In this document: positions 44,286 through 55,295 of the stretch, in pieces
How positions within the stretch are numbered: position 1 is the first letter of the stretch
How the letters are laid out: each line of letters opens with the position of its first letter
DNA from: Clarkia xantiana subsp. parviflora
Lineage: Eukaryota; Streptophyta; Magnoliopsida; Myrtales; Onagraceae
Assembly: GCA_036873135.1 (NCBI GenBank)
Contig: JAPTYO010000005.1
Location: 5,062,166 to 5,126,165 of the forward strand
Length of the DNA stretch: 64,000 bases
Reading direction: 5' to 3'
The notes under the pieces: model-generated
Database searches by the model: none
The model's input: only the letters and a program-made list of their open reading frames with translations
What the model was told of the DNA's origin: nothing
Translations under genes and position numbers: made by a program

Positions 44286-45157
44286 ATGGCTGCGATCAAC
44301 AATGTAATCTCCCAAATGAACAAGGGAGTGAGATTGAACATCAACAATTATAAGATCTGGAATAAGTGAGCAAGGATGGTAATTACTGAAATGAGAGGTT
44401 TGGAGCATCTGACTACGAAGAAAGTCAGGCCAGAGGGGGACCTCACAGCTGAACTGGAGAAAACCCATGATCAATGGGATGCAAAGGACCAGGAGATCCG
44501 TTCTGCCTTGCTGTCACTGCTTGAGGATGACATACTCTATGGGTATGATCACTATGAGTCTGCCAAGGACCTATGGGATGGTCATAAGGCAGGGTTTGGT
44601 GTTTAAACCACTGCCCAGAACTGATCGTTAAACATCCCTTTAGACTCATACAAAATGAATCCAAAGCATACAATGAAAGAGCATATCAGACATATGTCTA
44701 ACATGCTTGTTGAACTCAAGGAAGCAGTTGAAATCCTGACGGAGGAACAGAAAGCCCAATGCGTGATCCGATCCTTGCCTGACTCTTGGAGTAGCATGAA
44801 AATGCACCTTACCCATGCCACTCAACTCGATAACCTCGAGAAAGTGCGAGTTCATCTCGAGCTGGAAGAGGATCGTCTCAAGGCTGAAAAGCCTAGGACG
44901 GAAATGCATATTGCATCCTCATTTCCAGCTGAGCAAAATGGTAAGTGCAAGAGGAAGGAAAAAATCTCCAGGTCAAGGTTGACAAGCCTCTAGCTCCAAA
45001 ACCTCAGAAGAATTTCAAGCAAAACCAATTCGGTGGTAAGAAAGGCAAAGCAAAACAGACACGTAAAGAGGAAACTCGAACGTGTTTTAGGTGTGGCGTG
45101 AAAGGACACCTTGCTATTGCCTGTACCAATCCTCCCAAGTTACGTGCTGAAGAATAA
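44286..45157 (+). pseudogene. Copia element E gag with CCHC zinc knuckle
   Basis: ATG 44286 follows the leader. The product would be a copia Gag of about 290 residues: MAAINNVISQMNKGVRLNIN, NNYKIWNK then a TGA near 44367, MVITEMRGLEHLTTKKVRPE, DQWDAKDQEIRSALLSLLED, DILYGYDHYESAKDLWDG, HTMKEHIRHMSNMLVELKEA, SLPDSWSSMKMHLTHATQLD. Stops at 44604 and about 44623, and a frameshift near 44940-44990, break it. A knuckle CFRCGVKGHLAIAC (C-x2-C-x4-H-x4-C) lies at about 45082-45123, and the frame ends at TAA 45155. This is the full-length relative of the truncated Gag at 6489-7186 and unlike the Gag of elements A, C and D. Confidence 0.88.
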
Positions 45158-46150
45158 TGATAAAATCATAATTTCTTCTAGGACTCCTCTTACTCGAAAC
45201 TAATTCAATTCATCCTTTTGGATTACAGAACCGAGAAGGAGAACAAGCACAAACCTGAGGAGCTTGCCCCGAAGATATAAAGATTGAATGAAAGAATTTA
45301 TCTTTATTTGTTTTGCTTAATAAACCTTTTCTAAATTCTTCAGTTTAAAGGATACTTAATAATGTTCCATAAATACATGAAACATTTTATTTTGAGCATG
45401 TAACCATGCTCAGAGAAAGTATTAATTACCGTTTCTCAAGCTTTTTTTATCCTTTTAATTAGTTGTTTAATGCATTGCTTATAAGTATATTGCTTATATC
45501 TTTATTTATTATTACTACGCCATTGAATGAAATAAACGATTTAACCAAAGGTTAAATTGGGGTAAATTGCGCCTCGCGCAAGTGGACCTCGAAATTGGAA
45601 CACATCGTTTCAAAGTATGAGTTTAATAATGAAGTGTTTAAAATGTTGATGTGCTGAATTTTCGTTTGCATTCCTACGGAAATAACTTATTGATAACATT
45701 TACATCGGTAGGAAGTAGGCTTCGAAAGCTACTACGACCTTGTAAAAGTATCATCTGATGCATAAAGTGAAAACCTAAAATGCTCAGATCAGAGATGGGA
45801 TAAAATCTCTGAAATAAGTTAGCAAACGATGAAGCATGAAGTCGGTTAACGATTTACTTCCGTACGCCTTGAATGATAAGTTAGGCTAAGCATTCAAATC
45901 AAATGACACACTTCTATAGGCATAGTTTGTAAACATAAATGTTGTAGTCATTTCGCCACACGTTCCCTATGGGATGATGAGAAAACGATTCACATTAATG
46001 TAAAACTATGTTCCATTGAAATCGGTACAACACGCCACCATAAAAAGGCTGAAGAGTGATAATGAATTAAATCATATCACCATGAAACATTAATTTGCGC
46101 ATTAAACACGTATTTAGGACAAGGGTATGTTAACTATTCTTTGAAAATAC
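45158..46150 (+). mobile_element. Copia element E non-coding spacer
   Basis: Same place and type as 7187-7930 (shared ATTACAGAACCGAG near the start) but more diverged in the middle. No reading frame of protease or integrase core. Confidence 0.65.
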
Positions 46151-47121
46151 ATGTTAACAGATTAAAAGACATGGTACCGTGGTCGAACATGTGACATTAC
46201 ATACTTGAGGACGAATTTTCCGATGCATTGACGTTTTCAGTACAATGAGTCTTGATCAGACAGAAAAGGATATTACTGACATCATGTCCCACATAATTTG
46301 AGTGGGAGAGATTTGAACCAGCAACACAAGTCAATGACATGGTAAATGATAATGGGAACATTTTCATAATAAATCCAGTGGGAGGTCTAAACACCTACCA
46401 CAAGTAATCACTGTTGCTGTTTGGACGAATCAAGTTGAATCTGATTATCGTAATGCTAAACCGGGGATGCCACAACTACCTATACTACCCATTGTTCCCA
46501 GTGGGAGTGATCCGAAAAACTTGGTTCCATATCCTAGTGATCAAGGAATTCATCTTGGAAGTAAAATTCTGAGAGCGAGAAGTCGTATAAGGAAAGTTGT
46601 CGGTTTTGGTTAAAGCATTCCTCTTGTACCCAATAGAAGTGATGCTTCAATGAGTAGCATCATCTCGAGTGGGAGAATTGATCCCAATTGGAAGAAATGC
46701 TCCGATAAGAGGCATTATTCTGAGTGGGAGAGACGTTAAGACTCAAAGACGGGATAATCAAGCCTAGACGAAAGTCAAAGGCGTCGATCTTCTCCATAGA
46801 AGTATCCCATCTGGATGAGTGATAACCTCACTATATCGGCTGTCGACGTGCATTGGAAAGACCTCAAGTGGAGAAATGGAAGAAAATAATAAATGAGAGA
46901 CATCACCTGAATGAAAGCCATTAAAGTCAATAGTTGATTTACCTGCTAACCACAAGGGCAATAGATAAGGTGAGTCCTGAAAGAAGGCTTACCACTGATG
47001 GAAAAGGTCGAGCGATACATGGCTCGACTCGTTGCGAAAGGCTATACCTAACTTCATGGAATTGACTTTGACAAAATATACTCACCACCTGTGCATAAAA
47101 CCACGGTGTAGGGCCATTCAT
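46151..47121 (+). pseudogene. Copia element E integrase-tail linker and RT start, broken
   Basis: About 46180-46400 matches the post-integrase linker at 8160-8370 (GTGGTCGAACATG, ATTTTCATAATAAATCCAGTGG). The serine-glycine linker follows (CCCAGTGGGAGTG words). From about 46880 the RT start is recognisable in fragments (SIVDLPANHKG, VERYMARLVAKGYT, FMELTLTKYTHHL in shifted frames). It is far more decayed than RT in elements B and C. It stops at 47121, where Gypsy3 with its target duplication begins, and resumes at 57630. Confidence 0.68.
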
Positions 47122-47126
47122 GTCTT
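47122..47126 (+). other. Target-site duplication of Gypsy3, left (GTCTT)
   Basis: GTCTT directly before the left LTR; the same five bases follow the right LTR at 57625-57629. Five bases is the usual length for Ty3/gypsy integration. Confidence 0.92.
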
Positions 47127-47792
47127 TGTTGCGTCCGGGATGAACTGGGTCGTGGGGACGCGTCTGTTCGTATGGTTGTGCAGGTTTTCGGGTTGTAACC
47201 CTTCGTCTGAAAGAGGTTTGTGCCACTGACGAGTGTTCGGTTGATTCCCGGAAATGTCTGTGTCTCAAAGCGCGGTTGTGTCTCAGGAGGACGTCTGAAT
47301 ATCAGAAGGCGGTGGTCTGTGCACAAATCCGGATGTCTGAGCGACGATTCCTGCACAAAGGACTGGTGCTAGCACGGAGAGGGGGGTGGTGCTAGCGAAG
47401 CCCTCTCCGAAGCTTAAGTCACTATAGGGCTAAAAGAGTAATTCTAGAGAGAGAAAATATTTCTAGAGAGAAGTCAGAGCTCAAAATACCAAAGTTGGGA
47501 AAATGAGAGGATGTGTGAAAATGGGTGGCCAAGGTCTCCTATTTATAGGCTTCCTTGAGACCGGACCCGGTTTTAAAGCGGTTTGATGACGGTCCAAAAG
47601 CAAGCGGTAACCGTCATCATCATTGGCAATATGCGAACTTGACTTCCCTTCATGTAACGGTAATCGCGTAAATGGTAATCGCGCAATACCCGTAGTGCAA
47701 TCCGAACCTCGTCGAATTTGGGCAATTCGGCGAGGTCCGGATTGCCGCGCAAGTAACGTAAATACGAACTCGAATTGGACACATATCCATCA
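47127..47792 (-). mobile_element. Gypsy3 3' LTR (666 bp)
   Basis: TGTTGCGTCCGGG start and CATATCCATCA end on the plus strand. Contains a hairpin near 47705-47745 (CCTCGTCGAATT with AATTCGGCGAGG) that is replaced by different hairpins in the partner LTR. Confidence 0.93.
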
Positions 47793-49174
47793 CTTGCCCC
47801 CGAGTCAAGTAACGGTTTAAAACCTTTCTTGACTCTATTTTTAAGTTAGGATACGCGTCCAATTTGAGCTTGACGCTAACCTTCCGGTTTCGGTTGTTGG
47901 TTGGACATAGCAATCTTGATTTCGTCCGTCTCTTGATATTCCGACCGAATGACTTTGTTTCCTGTCATCACGGTTAGTGCAAATAGGGAATGCGCATATG
48001 TAGCGCGTAAGTATGGTTACCGTTAGGGATATAGGTAATTAGCAATACGTCATGCGGACATGCTTTCATCAACATACATGCACAAGTAACGGTTATGGCA
48101 AGATCGTAATTATGCGATGCAAGAAATATAATCCGTACATTTCTAAAACGACTTAGTAACTATCAAATCATGCATCATGTGATATGAAAACATACGCGTA
48201 GAACGACTGGTTTGATACGTGCAACATCCAAATAATCACGTACGTAGGAGTAGATATTTAGAAGAGAGGGTGGAGTATACCGTAAGTATTTTAGGCGTGA
48301 GTGTAGATGAGTTACTCCTTTAATCCTTATCACCAAGGCATCTTTTGGGATATGTAATTACACATATCCCCAATCATTCCTCCAGCACTTTGGGAATTCA
48401 TTATTACTTCTTCTTTGCAGGTAATCCTTTCATCATTTCCAGAAATTGTTTGTGTGTTCATAGTTTCTTCACCGTCGTAAAGCTTAAATGTATCCCGAAA
48501 GTTTCGTGCTTGATCCTTGACTTGTTTTCAGAAATTAACACCACCAATCGACTCAGATTGTCATGAGGATTCCAGCGCCGCCTTCGGAATCACCAGGAGA
48601 CGCCGGACGCGCCCTTACGCGCCGCCGCGTGAGATTTGCCTTGCCGGCGCGTGTAGCCCACGCGCCGCCTTCCCGTGCTCCATTCGTCGCGGTCCTTACC
48701 TTTCTGAAATCGTCTCGACGAGGGGAATCCATTGTGATACTTTTCGTCACGTTTTGAGGTAATCTGGAAATTTGATTTTACAGGACAGCTTCGACTTGAT
48801 TTCGAATGTCGCCGTATTGTTGTTCGTTTGAGCTATTTGTCGTTGTTGTCGTTACTATTTCCGTTAGTTCATGCCTTAGGCGATTTTTCGCTTCCGTGGA
48901 TAGTAGAAGTAGAATTCCTCGATTGGACATATTGCCCACGTGTCTTTGTGTAGAGACTTTTTGGCCGGTATGCATAATTTTCTCCCTTGATGTGTTTGTT
49001 GGTTGATGGGAATTGCCAAACGTCCTTAGGAGTAGCCTTTTGTTGCCTTTGAAGCCTTAGGAAAATATTTTCCTTAAGTGTCGTCGTATTTGATCCTTGT
49101 GGTTTGTCCCGCTAGATTCACCGTTTGCATGATAGCCTCTTAAGACGTTAGTCCCTTTTATCGTACGTACCAAC
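47793..49174 (+). other. Gypsy3 region ahead of the antisense gene
   Basis: Starts with CTTGCCCCCGAGTCAAG (polypurine tract on the minus strand). The rest is non-coding, with a GC-rich block at 48560-48700 open in several frames by composition. This matches the place of the GC-rich block 34540-34790 in Gypsy2. I see no convincing exon here; the Transposase_28-like exon of Gypsy2 has no counterpart. Confidence 0.5.
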
Positions 49175-49464
49175 TTTGCTATGCGCGTTGACTTTCGCTA
49201 TGCGCGTTGACCTTCGCTACGCGCGTTGACTTTTGCTACGCGCGTTGACCTTTGCTACGCGCGTTGACTTTTGCTGTGCGCGTTGACCTTTGCTACGCGC
49301 GTTGACTTTTGCTACGCGCGTTGACCTTTGCTACGCGCGTTGACTTTTGCTACGCGCGTTGACTTTTGCTATGCGCGTTGACCTTTGCTACGCGCGTTGA
49401 CTTTTGCTATGCGCGTTGACCTTTGCTACGCGCGTTGACTTTTGCTACGCGCGTTGACCTTTGC
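49175..49464 (+). repeat. 19-bp tandem repeats, each with a W-box (15 copies)
   Basis: Unit TTTGCTACGCGCGTTGACC or the same ending in GACT. TTGAC starts at 49188 and recurs every 19 bases to 49454, fifteen times, always followed by C or T. TTGAC[C/T] is the W-box bound by plant WRKY transcription factors. The array ends about 70 bp before the ATG of the antisense gene (49536), on the same strand. Confidence 0.93.
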
Positions 49465-49535
49465 TTGGTTCTTGCAGATTGTGAAGTCGTAGTAACCTCT
49501 TGCGGAATTCTCTTCCTTTTGATCGAGTTATCGCT

Positions 49536-50984
49536 ATGAGTAAGTCCTTCATTCTTCCTTTGACAATTTTTGAGCATCTTGACACTCATAATGGATAGTC
49601 TTTTAAACGGCTATATGTCTTTCGTGCATTCATATTGTAGGTTGGTTTGCTGGAAAGAGTTCGTCTCTCCATGCGGCGGCTTCGCATATTGCTTCTCGCG
49701 CCGATCAGGCTTTTGTGGCCCCTGCTCCCATCACTCCTGCCAATTCGGGGCGTGATCCTGGCAATGGGTCTTATACTCATGTGACCGGGGATACTCCCCC
49801 AGTGTCTGATTCTCGCGTTTCTTCCAAGCGGACTGACACAGTGGTGCGTGGACCGACTGATCCCAAGCGCTTGAAGCCGAATGCGGCTACTTCCACTCGT
49901 AAAGGCAAGGAAGTCGCGAGTCGCAATGTAGCGCCATCTGCCCCCCAGTCGGGAAACCGACCTGTGGAAGTCCGCGGACCCTGTAAGTATACTTTTGATG
50001 AATGTACTACGTGGTTTTGTTATTTGTTGTTAACCACTTTCTTTCTTCGTTGTAGCGATTCCTCCTCTTAGGCGCGACCATCTGGTCTGCCCAGTTGGAT
50101 TGGATATTACTGGGGACACTTGGGCACCTTTTGGCAATGGTGGAGTTTATTTCCCCAAGGAGTCTTCACTTCGCACTCCAGAGGTTGGAGTTCGCGTGTT
50201 GCGTAGATGTGTTCCACCAGGTGATAGGCATTCTTGTCCATCGACTGATGAGGAGGCTGAGGCTTATGCGCAGAGTGCCTTATCCCGGTTTGCTCTCGTA
50301 AGTAACTTGATTCTTTTGCCAAGTTTGTTATTTTTGCGATTTATGTTTGGCTTATCGCATTGATATGTGCAGGTTGTTGCCAACATGGTAAACATGTCGT
50401 CTTTTGTTATGGAGCTGGTAAGCGCGAAGCAGGCAGCTATGGATAAGTGTGACGCTCTATGTCAAGAGTTGTCGCGAACCAAGGGGGAGGCTCGCGTGAT
50501 GAGTTCGAAGGTTATTGCTTCTGAGGGCCGTTATGAGGCGCGCCATACTCGCTTATCAAAGCTTGAGTCTGAGATGATCGCTCTTGAGAAGAAGGTTACA
50601 GATGATCTTCATTCTCAAGGAGCGGAATTACTTGCTCTCGGTAAGGAGAGTCGGAAGAAAGGCGTACAAGTGGGTTATACCAAGTACTTGGGAACTTCTG
50701 ATTTTGAAGCTGCTGTTGAGGAGAAAGTGAACGACCTGATGAGCGAGCGTTCTGAAGATTACTTCACTCGCGTGAAGGATCTTGACCCTGGGTTTCCTTT
50801 CGGAGAATTAGGGCCATATGCGAGTTATGCCCTTTCTCACATTGAGGCGTTGAATCTTTTGGAGTGTGGTCTTCCCAACTACGAGATGCTGGTTGATGAT
50901 AGCGGAGATGTGAACGTTATTGTTACGTCTCCTGAGTTTATGGAGGTTGCCCCCGGGCCTTCTGGAGGTGGTGCCGCTATTTGA
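49536..50984 (+). pseudogene. Gypsy3 antisense multi-exon gene (coiled-coil protein), N-terminus missing
   Basis: Relative of the antisense gene of Gypsy2. ATG at 49536 is followed at once by GTAAGT. Apparent introns are 49540-49640, 49983-50055 and 50298-50372, all GT to AG with T-rich 3' ends. Exon 49641-49982 encodes a basic, serine- and proline-rich stretch. Exon 50056-50297 contains SSLRTPEVGVRVLR, shared with Gypsy2 (SSLRTPEVGIRVLR), and WAPFGNGG for WTPFAGLK. The last exon (50373-50984) starts VVANMVNMSSFVMEL (Gypsy2 GMSYMVNMSSLVLEL), continues as a coiled coil, has FPFGELGPYA (Gypsy2 FPVGDLGDFGPYA), and ends at TGA 50982. The last two exons join in frame. The Transposase_28-like first exon is missing. 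The function is unknown; preserved exon ends suggest past selection. Confidence 0.68.
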
Positions 50985-51770
50985 ACTGCTCGTTTTATTT
51001 TGAACATGTTGGGCATGTTTCTACTTTGCTTATGTTTGTGTTTGGAACTTTGTTGGAGTTGTTCCCTGGTTGTTGTTTGCGACTTGTTCGCTTTGAGCTA
51101 CGTCGTTTGAACCTGCTTTATACATAGCAGCATGCATGATAATTTGTTAGTAATATTTCATACCGTTATCGCTTACCGTGTTTACTGAGTGTTGATGACT
51201 AGTAGCGTAGACATAGTCCATGTAGTCGTGACCAATAGCCACTTTTGATTCAAGATTGCTTGCATGATGCGTTATGCATGTTGCTCGTCTTTCCTGCATA
51301 GCTTGTTGCTATATCTGTTGAATCTTGTAAAGTGATTCGCGTATAGCGACTTAACAATTAGTATGTTTGAAATGTGTTATCTTGGCTTGAGCAAGATACT
51401 AGTTTATACCGTCTCTTAGTTCCGCTATAAGGCGACGTTGTACAAGACTCGACTTGTAAATTTTATGAGTTTTGAACAGGGTGCGCACCTGCCAGCGTGT
51501 ATCAACCCGCATTGGAGAAGCATACGTAAAAACATTTTTGGTTTTTGAAGGAGTGTTTTGTGAACCCTAAAAAGCTTGTTGATAAAATATTTGGGAAGGT
51601 GTTTGATACATAAAATTTTTGACAAAATATTTGATAAAATATTTGGTAAAATATTTGTGATACATGATTCCTGCGTCCAGGGACCATGTAACACTTTTTT
51701 GAGAATATGAATTGTGATGCATGTTTTCTGCGTCCAAGAACCATGCAACACGGTTTTTAAAATTTGTAGT
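50985..51770. mobile_element. Gypsy3 non-coding stretch after the antisense gene
   Basis: No frame of note. Bases 51540-51730 hold AAAATATTTG repeats and two copies of a word ending GTCCA(G/A)GGACCATG-like (51675 and 51732). This is a transition into the 66-bp array. Confidence 0.5.
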
Positions 51771-51772
51771 AC

Positions 51773-52137
51773 GGAATTGTCATCTGTCACGAGGACTTTT
51801 GCCGTATAGAGTGAACCCTAAACAGGAATTCGAAATATGGGATTGCCGTCTAACCAGAGGACATTCTCCATGAAGAGTGAACCCTAAACAGGAATTCGAA
51901 GTATGGGATTGTCATCTAAACAGAGGACATTCGCCATGAAGAGTGAACCCTAAACAGGAATTCGAAGTATGGGATTGTCATCTAACCAGAGGACATTCGC
52001 CATGAAGAGTGAACCCTAAACAGGAATTTGAAGTATGGGATTGCCATCTAACCAGAGGACATTCGCCATGAAGAGTGAACCCTAAACAGGAATTCGAAGT
52101 ATGGGATTGCCATCTAACCAGAGGACATTCGCCACTT
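51773..52137. repeat. 66-bp tandem repeats in Gypsy3
   Basis: About five and a half copies. The unit begins GGGATTGCCATCTAACCAGA, continues GGACATTCGCCATGAAGAGT, then GAACCCTAAACAGGAATTCG and AAGTAT. Copies 2 to 6 differ by only a few bases. The place, between pol and the antisense gene, matches the repeat arrays of Gypsy1 and Gypsy2, but the sequence is unrelated. Confidence 0.93.
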
Positions 52138-52790
52138 ATGGGGTGATCAGTCCCGTATTGTATTTGCCCATCCTGTTCTGAATCCAGGGAATGGCTATGA
52201 ACATGAGGATTTGCCTCTGACCAGAGATGTCACATCGTGTCATTTTCTAGAAGTAAACATGGGGTTTATCTTTATAGAGAGGGTACCTCAACATGCCACT
52301 TTTGATAGTAGGTCTTGGTGTTAATCCAAGATATTGCTTGTGGTTTACGCCTTTTGAATAGTTGTCATTTTGATAGTAGACCTTGATGTGATTCCAAGGA
52401 TTTACTTGTAGATGACGCCTCTTGAATAGTCGTCATTTTGATAGTTAATCCGCTGGTTGTCATTGCGGCATATAAGTTGATTGTGCACATAGCGCAATGG
52501 CTTTGTGTTGTCGGCACCTTCTTGAGATAGATGCCAATTTATGAATGGATAAATAAACTCCTTGTTGGTGTAGATAATAGTTGTTGTAGTTACTTTGTTT
52601 TACTTCCAAGTAACGTACATAGAGTAATGATGTTCCTACGAAGATAGAACAACTTCATTAGGTTCATGAGATTATTACAAAGATGCCACTTTATTTGAGA
52701 GAGTGGTCTTTTCAACAAGTAGATGCGATATGGAAATAAGAGCAAAAGGGCTTGATACAACAGCTCCTTTTGTGATAGAAGATTATCCTT
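52138..52790. mobile_element. Gypsy3 region just after integrase (sense), non-coding
   Basis: Holds a looser repeat (TTTTGATAGTAGACCTTG at about 52300-52440, two to three copies) and no gene. Confidence 0.5.
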
Positions 52791-53486
52791 TCATCCGTGG
52801 AATTTCTTCAAGTGTCCTCCACTAAATGTGTTTGTAGAGGCTCTGCCATTTGCATCTTCAAGGCGATATGCGTTGATATACGGGATGGATATGACCTTGT
52901 AAGGGCCTTCCCATTTTGGAGACATCTTGTTGATTTGATCGAGATGTGAGAACTCATTCCTTCTCCACACCATTTCTCCGACATGGAATTGTCTTTCTTT
53001 CACCTTCCTGTTGTAATATCTTGCAGTTTTCAAACGCATGCGTGCCTGATTATGTTCGGAGTTACGCCTTTTTTCTTCAGCCAAGTCTAAGTCTAGACGC
53101 ATGTCTACTTCGTTGGCTTGGGCGTTGAAATGGGTTGTGCGGTAAGATGAGACAGCAATTTCGATGGGAGCGACTGCTTCCGTTCCATACACCAGACTGA
53201 ATGGTGTTTCTCCAGTTGAATGCTTTGGAGTTGTTCGAAGTGCCCACAGAACACTGCTAAGCTCTTCTGCCCATCCTCCCTTTAATGCGTGCACTCTTTT
53301 CTTGAGACCGTCTAGGACGGTCTTGTTGGCGGCTTCGACTTGTCCGTTGGTTTGAGCATGGCGGACTGATGCAAAACGGTGGTTAATGTTGAGTCTTTCG
53401 CAAAATATTTGAAGCCTTGAACTCTTGAATTGGGGTCCGTTGTCGCTGATTAGCACCTTCGGAACTCCATATCGTGCGATGATGTG
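52791..53486 (-). pseudogene. Gypsy3 integrase, C-terminal half
   Basis: Minus strand. Contains the second aspartate and the glutamate of the DDE core: LISDNGPQFKSSRLQIF and HAQTNGQVEAANKTVLDGLK, then LWALRTTPKHSTGETPFSLV. The C-terminal region follows (MVWRRNEFSHLDQINKMSPK, WEGPYKVISI, NTFSGGHLKKFHG, then TGA 52791), typical of gypsy integrases of the Tat lineage without a chromodomain. A TGA near 53487 (after DAQIMDFI) separates it from the first half. Integrase joins the cDNA to host DNA. All three core acidic residues are present, so the nonsense codon is the only visible lesion in this part. Confidence 0.92.
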
Positions 53487-53489
53487 GTT

Positions 53490-54458
53490 TCAGATGAAAT
53501 CCATTATTTGTGCATCAGTTGTTTGTGCCAATGCCTTTGCCTTGATCCACTTTGAAAAGTAATCGATTGCGACGACAATGTACTTGGTTTGGCCTTTTGA
53601 TTTTGGAAGTGGACCCATCAAATCGATCCCCCACTGTGCGAATGGCCAGGAGCTTGCAATTGGGCTTAGCTCGGCGGCTGGTGCCGTGATACTTCTTGAA
53701 TAAAGTTGGCAGGATTCGCATTCTGTGACCAAGTGTGTAGCTTGGTTCTTCATGGTTGGCCAATAGTATCCCAAGCTCAATGTCTTGCGTATTAGAGATC
53801 TTGCACCTTCATGGCAGGCTGCTTGGCCTTTATGCAAATCTTCTAACACTTTCTGGCCTTCCCGAAAGGTTATGCACATTAGGTATGGGGTTGAAAATCC
53901 TTTCTTGTAAAGCTCGTCATCTATCAACGCGTAATTGACGGCTTGTCTCTGGATTTTTTGGGCTTGAACTTTGTCTTCGGGGAGCTTGTGGTCTTTGAGG
54001 TATGCCAATATTGGGGTCCTCCAATCTGGATCTGGATTGATGCACAAGACTTCGAAATTGTCATTTACTGACAAGATTCTGTTTTCCACGAAATGCGTTT
54101 CTTTGCCTTGTTCATTGCCTTGTGCGAATTTGCTCAAGGCATCAGCTTCTTGATTTTCTTCTCTAGGCACCGCGATGATGTCGAAGGTATCGAAGCTTGT
54201 GATGAAGTCTTTTGCTTGCCCCAAGTACTTCTGCATATTTTCTGACTTTGCCGCGTATTCGCCTTTGACTTGATTAACAACTAACTGCGAATCGCACTTT
54301 ACTCGTAGATGTTTAACTCCAACACCTTTTGCAATTCTTAAGCCAGTTATTAATGCCTCGTACTCTGCCTCGTTGTTTGTTGCTCTAAATGTTAAGTTTA
54401 GAGCATACTTCAACGGATTAGATCCATCGGGAGGTATTAGGAGGAATCCAGCACCTGA
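53490..54458 (-). pseudogene. Gypsy3 second (archaeal-type) RNase H and integrase N-terminal half
   Basis: Minus strand. After a TGA near 54459 (following MYTDGSSNV) the frame continues the second RNase H: NNEAEYEALITGLRIAKGV, VKCDSQLVVNQVKGEYAAKS, ENQEADALSKFA. With the D in YTDGSS, the D-E-D-D set is complete. This extra RNase H after the gypsy one marks the Tat lineage. Integrase follows: zinc region CHEGARSL, LGYYWPTMKNQ, CESCQ, then the first catalytic aspartate in WGIDLMGPLPKSKGQ and AIDYFSKW. The frame ends at TGA near 53487. Apart from the stops the reading frame is uninterrupted, so this copy is fairly young. Confidence 0.92.
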
Positions 54459-55295
54459 TCCTCATACGTTTGAAGATCCGTCGGTGTACATTTGCCATAC
54501 TTCGGTATGATCTTCGATTTGTTGAGGTCCAACTTGGGCACCTGTGTCGGGTGTTATCCCGGTGAATTCTGCGATGAAGTCTGCCAATGCTTGCCCCTTG
54601 ATCGCCGTTCGAGGAGCAAAGTGAATGCGGAATTCACTTAGCTCTACCGACCACTTTGTTAGCTTTCCTGACATGTTTGGCTTTGACAGGATGTGCTTCA
54701 GGGGTTGGTCTGTTAAGACTGTTACTTCGTGTGCGTGGAAGTATGGCCTCAGTTTCCTTGCTGCTATTATAAGCGCGTACAGGTATTTTTCGATTGGCAT
54801 GTAGTTTATCTCGTACTTTGCGAGTATCTTGCTTACGTAGTAGATTGGGAGCTGGGTAGTTCCCTTTTGTTTGACAAGCACTGAGCTGACTGCCGTGTTG
54901 CTCACTGATATGTACATGAAGAGGGGTTCGCATTGTATCGGTTTTGCCAATGCCGGCAATGTGCGCAAGTGTTGTTTTAATTGCTGAAAGGCCTCTTCGC
55001 ACACTGGTGTCCATTCAAACTTCTTGTTTGCACGCAAGACTTCAAAGAAAGGGAGTGCCTTGTCGCCTATCCTGGCAAGGAATCTGTTTAAGGCTGCTAG
55101 GCGGCCATTTAGTTGTTGGACTTCCTTGTGTTTCTTTGGGGACACCATTTCTTTAATTGCCCTCACCTTCTCTGGGTTAGCCTCTATCCCCCTCTGGCTC
55201 ACCATGAATCCCAGGATTTTGCCTGATTGTACGCCAAAAGCGCATTTTGTTTGATTTAGGCGGACTTGATATTCGCACGTTCTTTTGAAGATTGC
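54459..55295 (-). pseudogene. Gypsy3 RT thumb and gypsy-type RNase H
   Basis: Minus strand, in the same frame as RT after a TGA at about 55293. LGFMVSQRGIEANPEKVRAI and NGRLAALNRFLARIGDKALP are the RT end. WTPVCEEAFQQLKQHL starts the connection and RNase H: LFMYISVSNTAVSSVLVKQ, PIYYVSKILAKYEINYMPIE, KYLYALIIAARKLRPYF, TDQPLKHIL. The catalytic aspartate usually found in the DASxxAxGAVL box is not there (VSNTAVSSVL), in keeping with a degenerate first RNase H in Tat elements whose work is taken over by the second domain. It ends with MYTDGSSNV and TGA near 54459. Confidence 0.88.
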
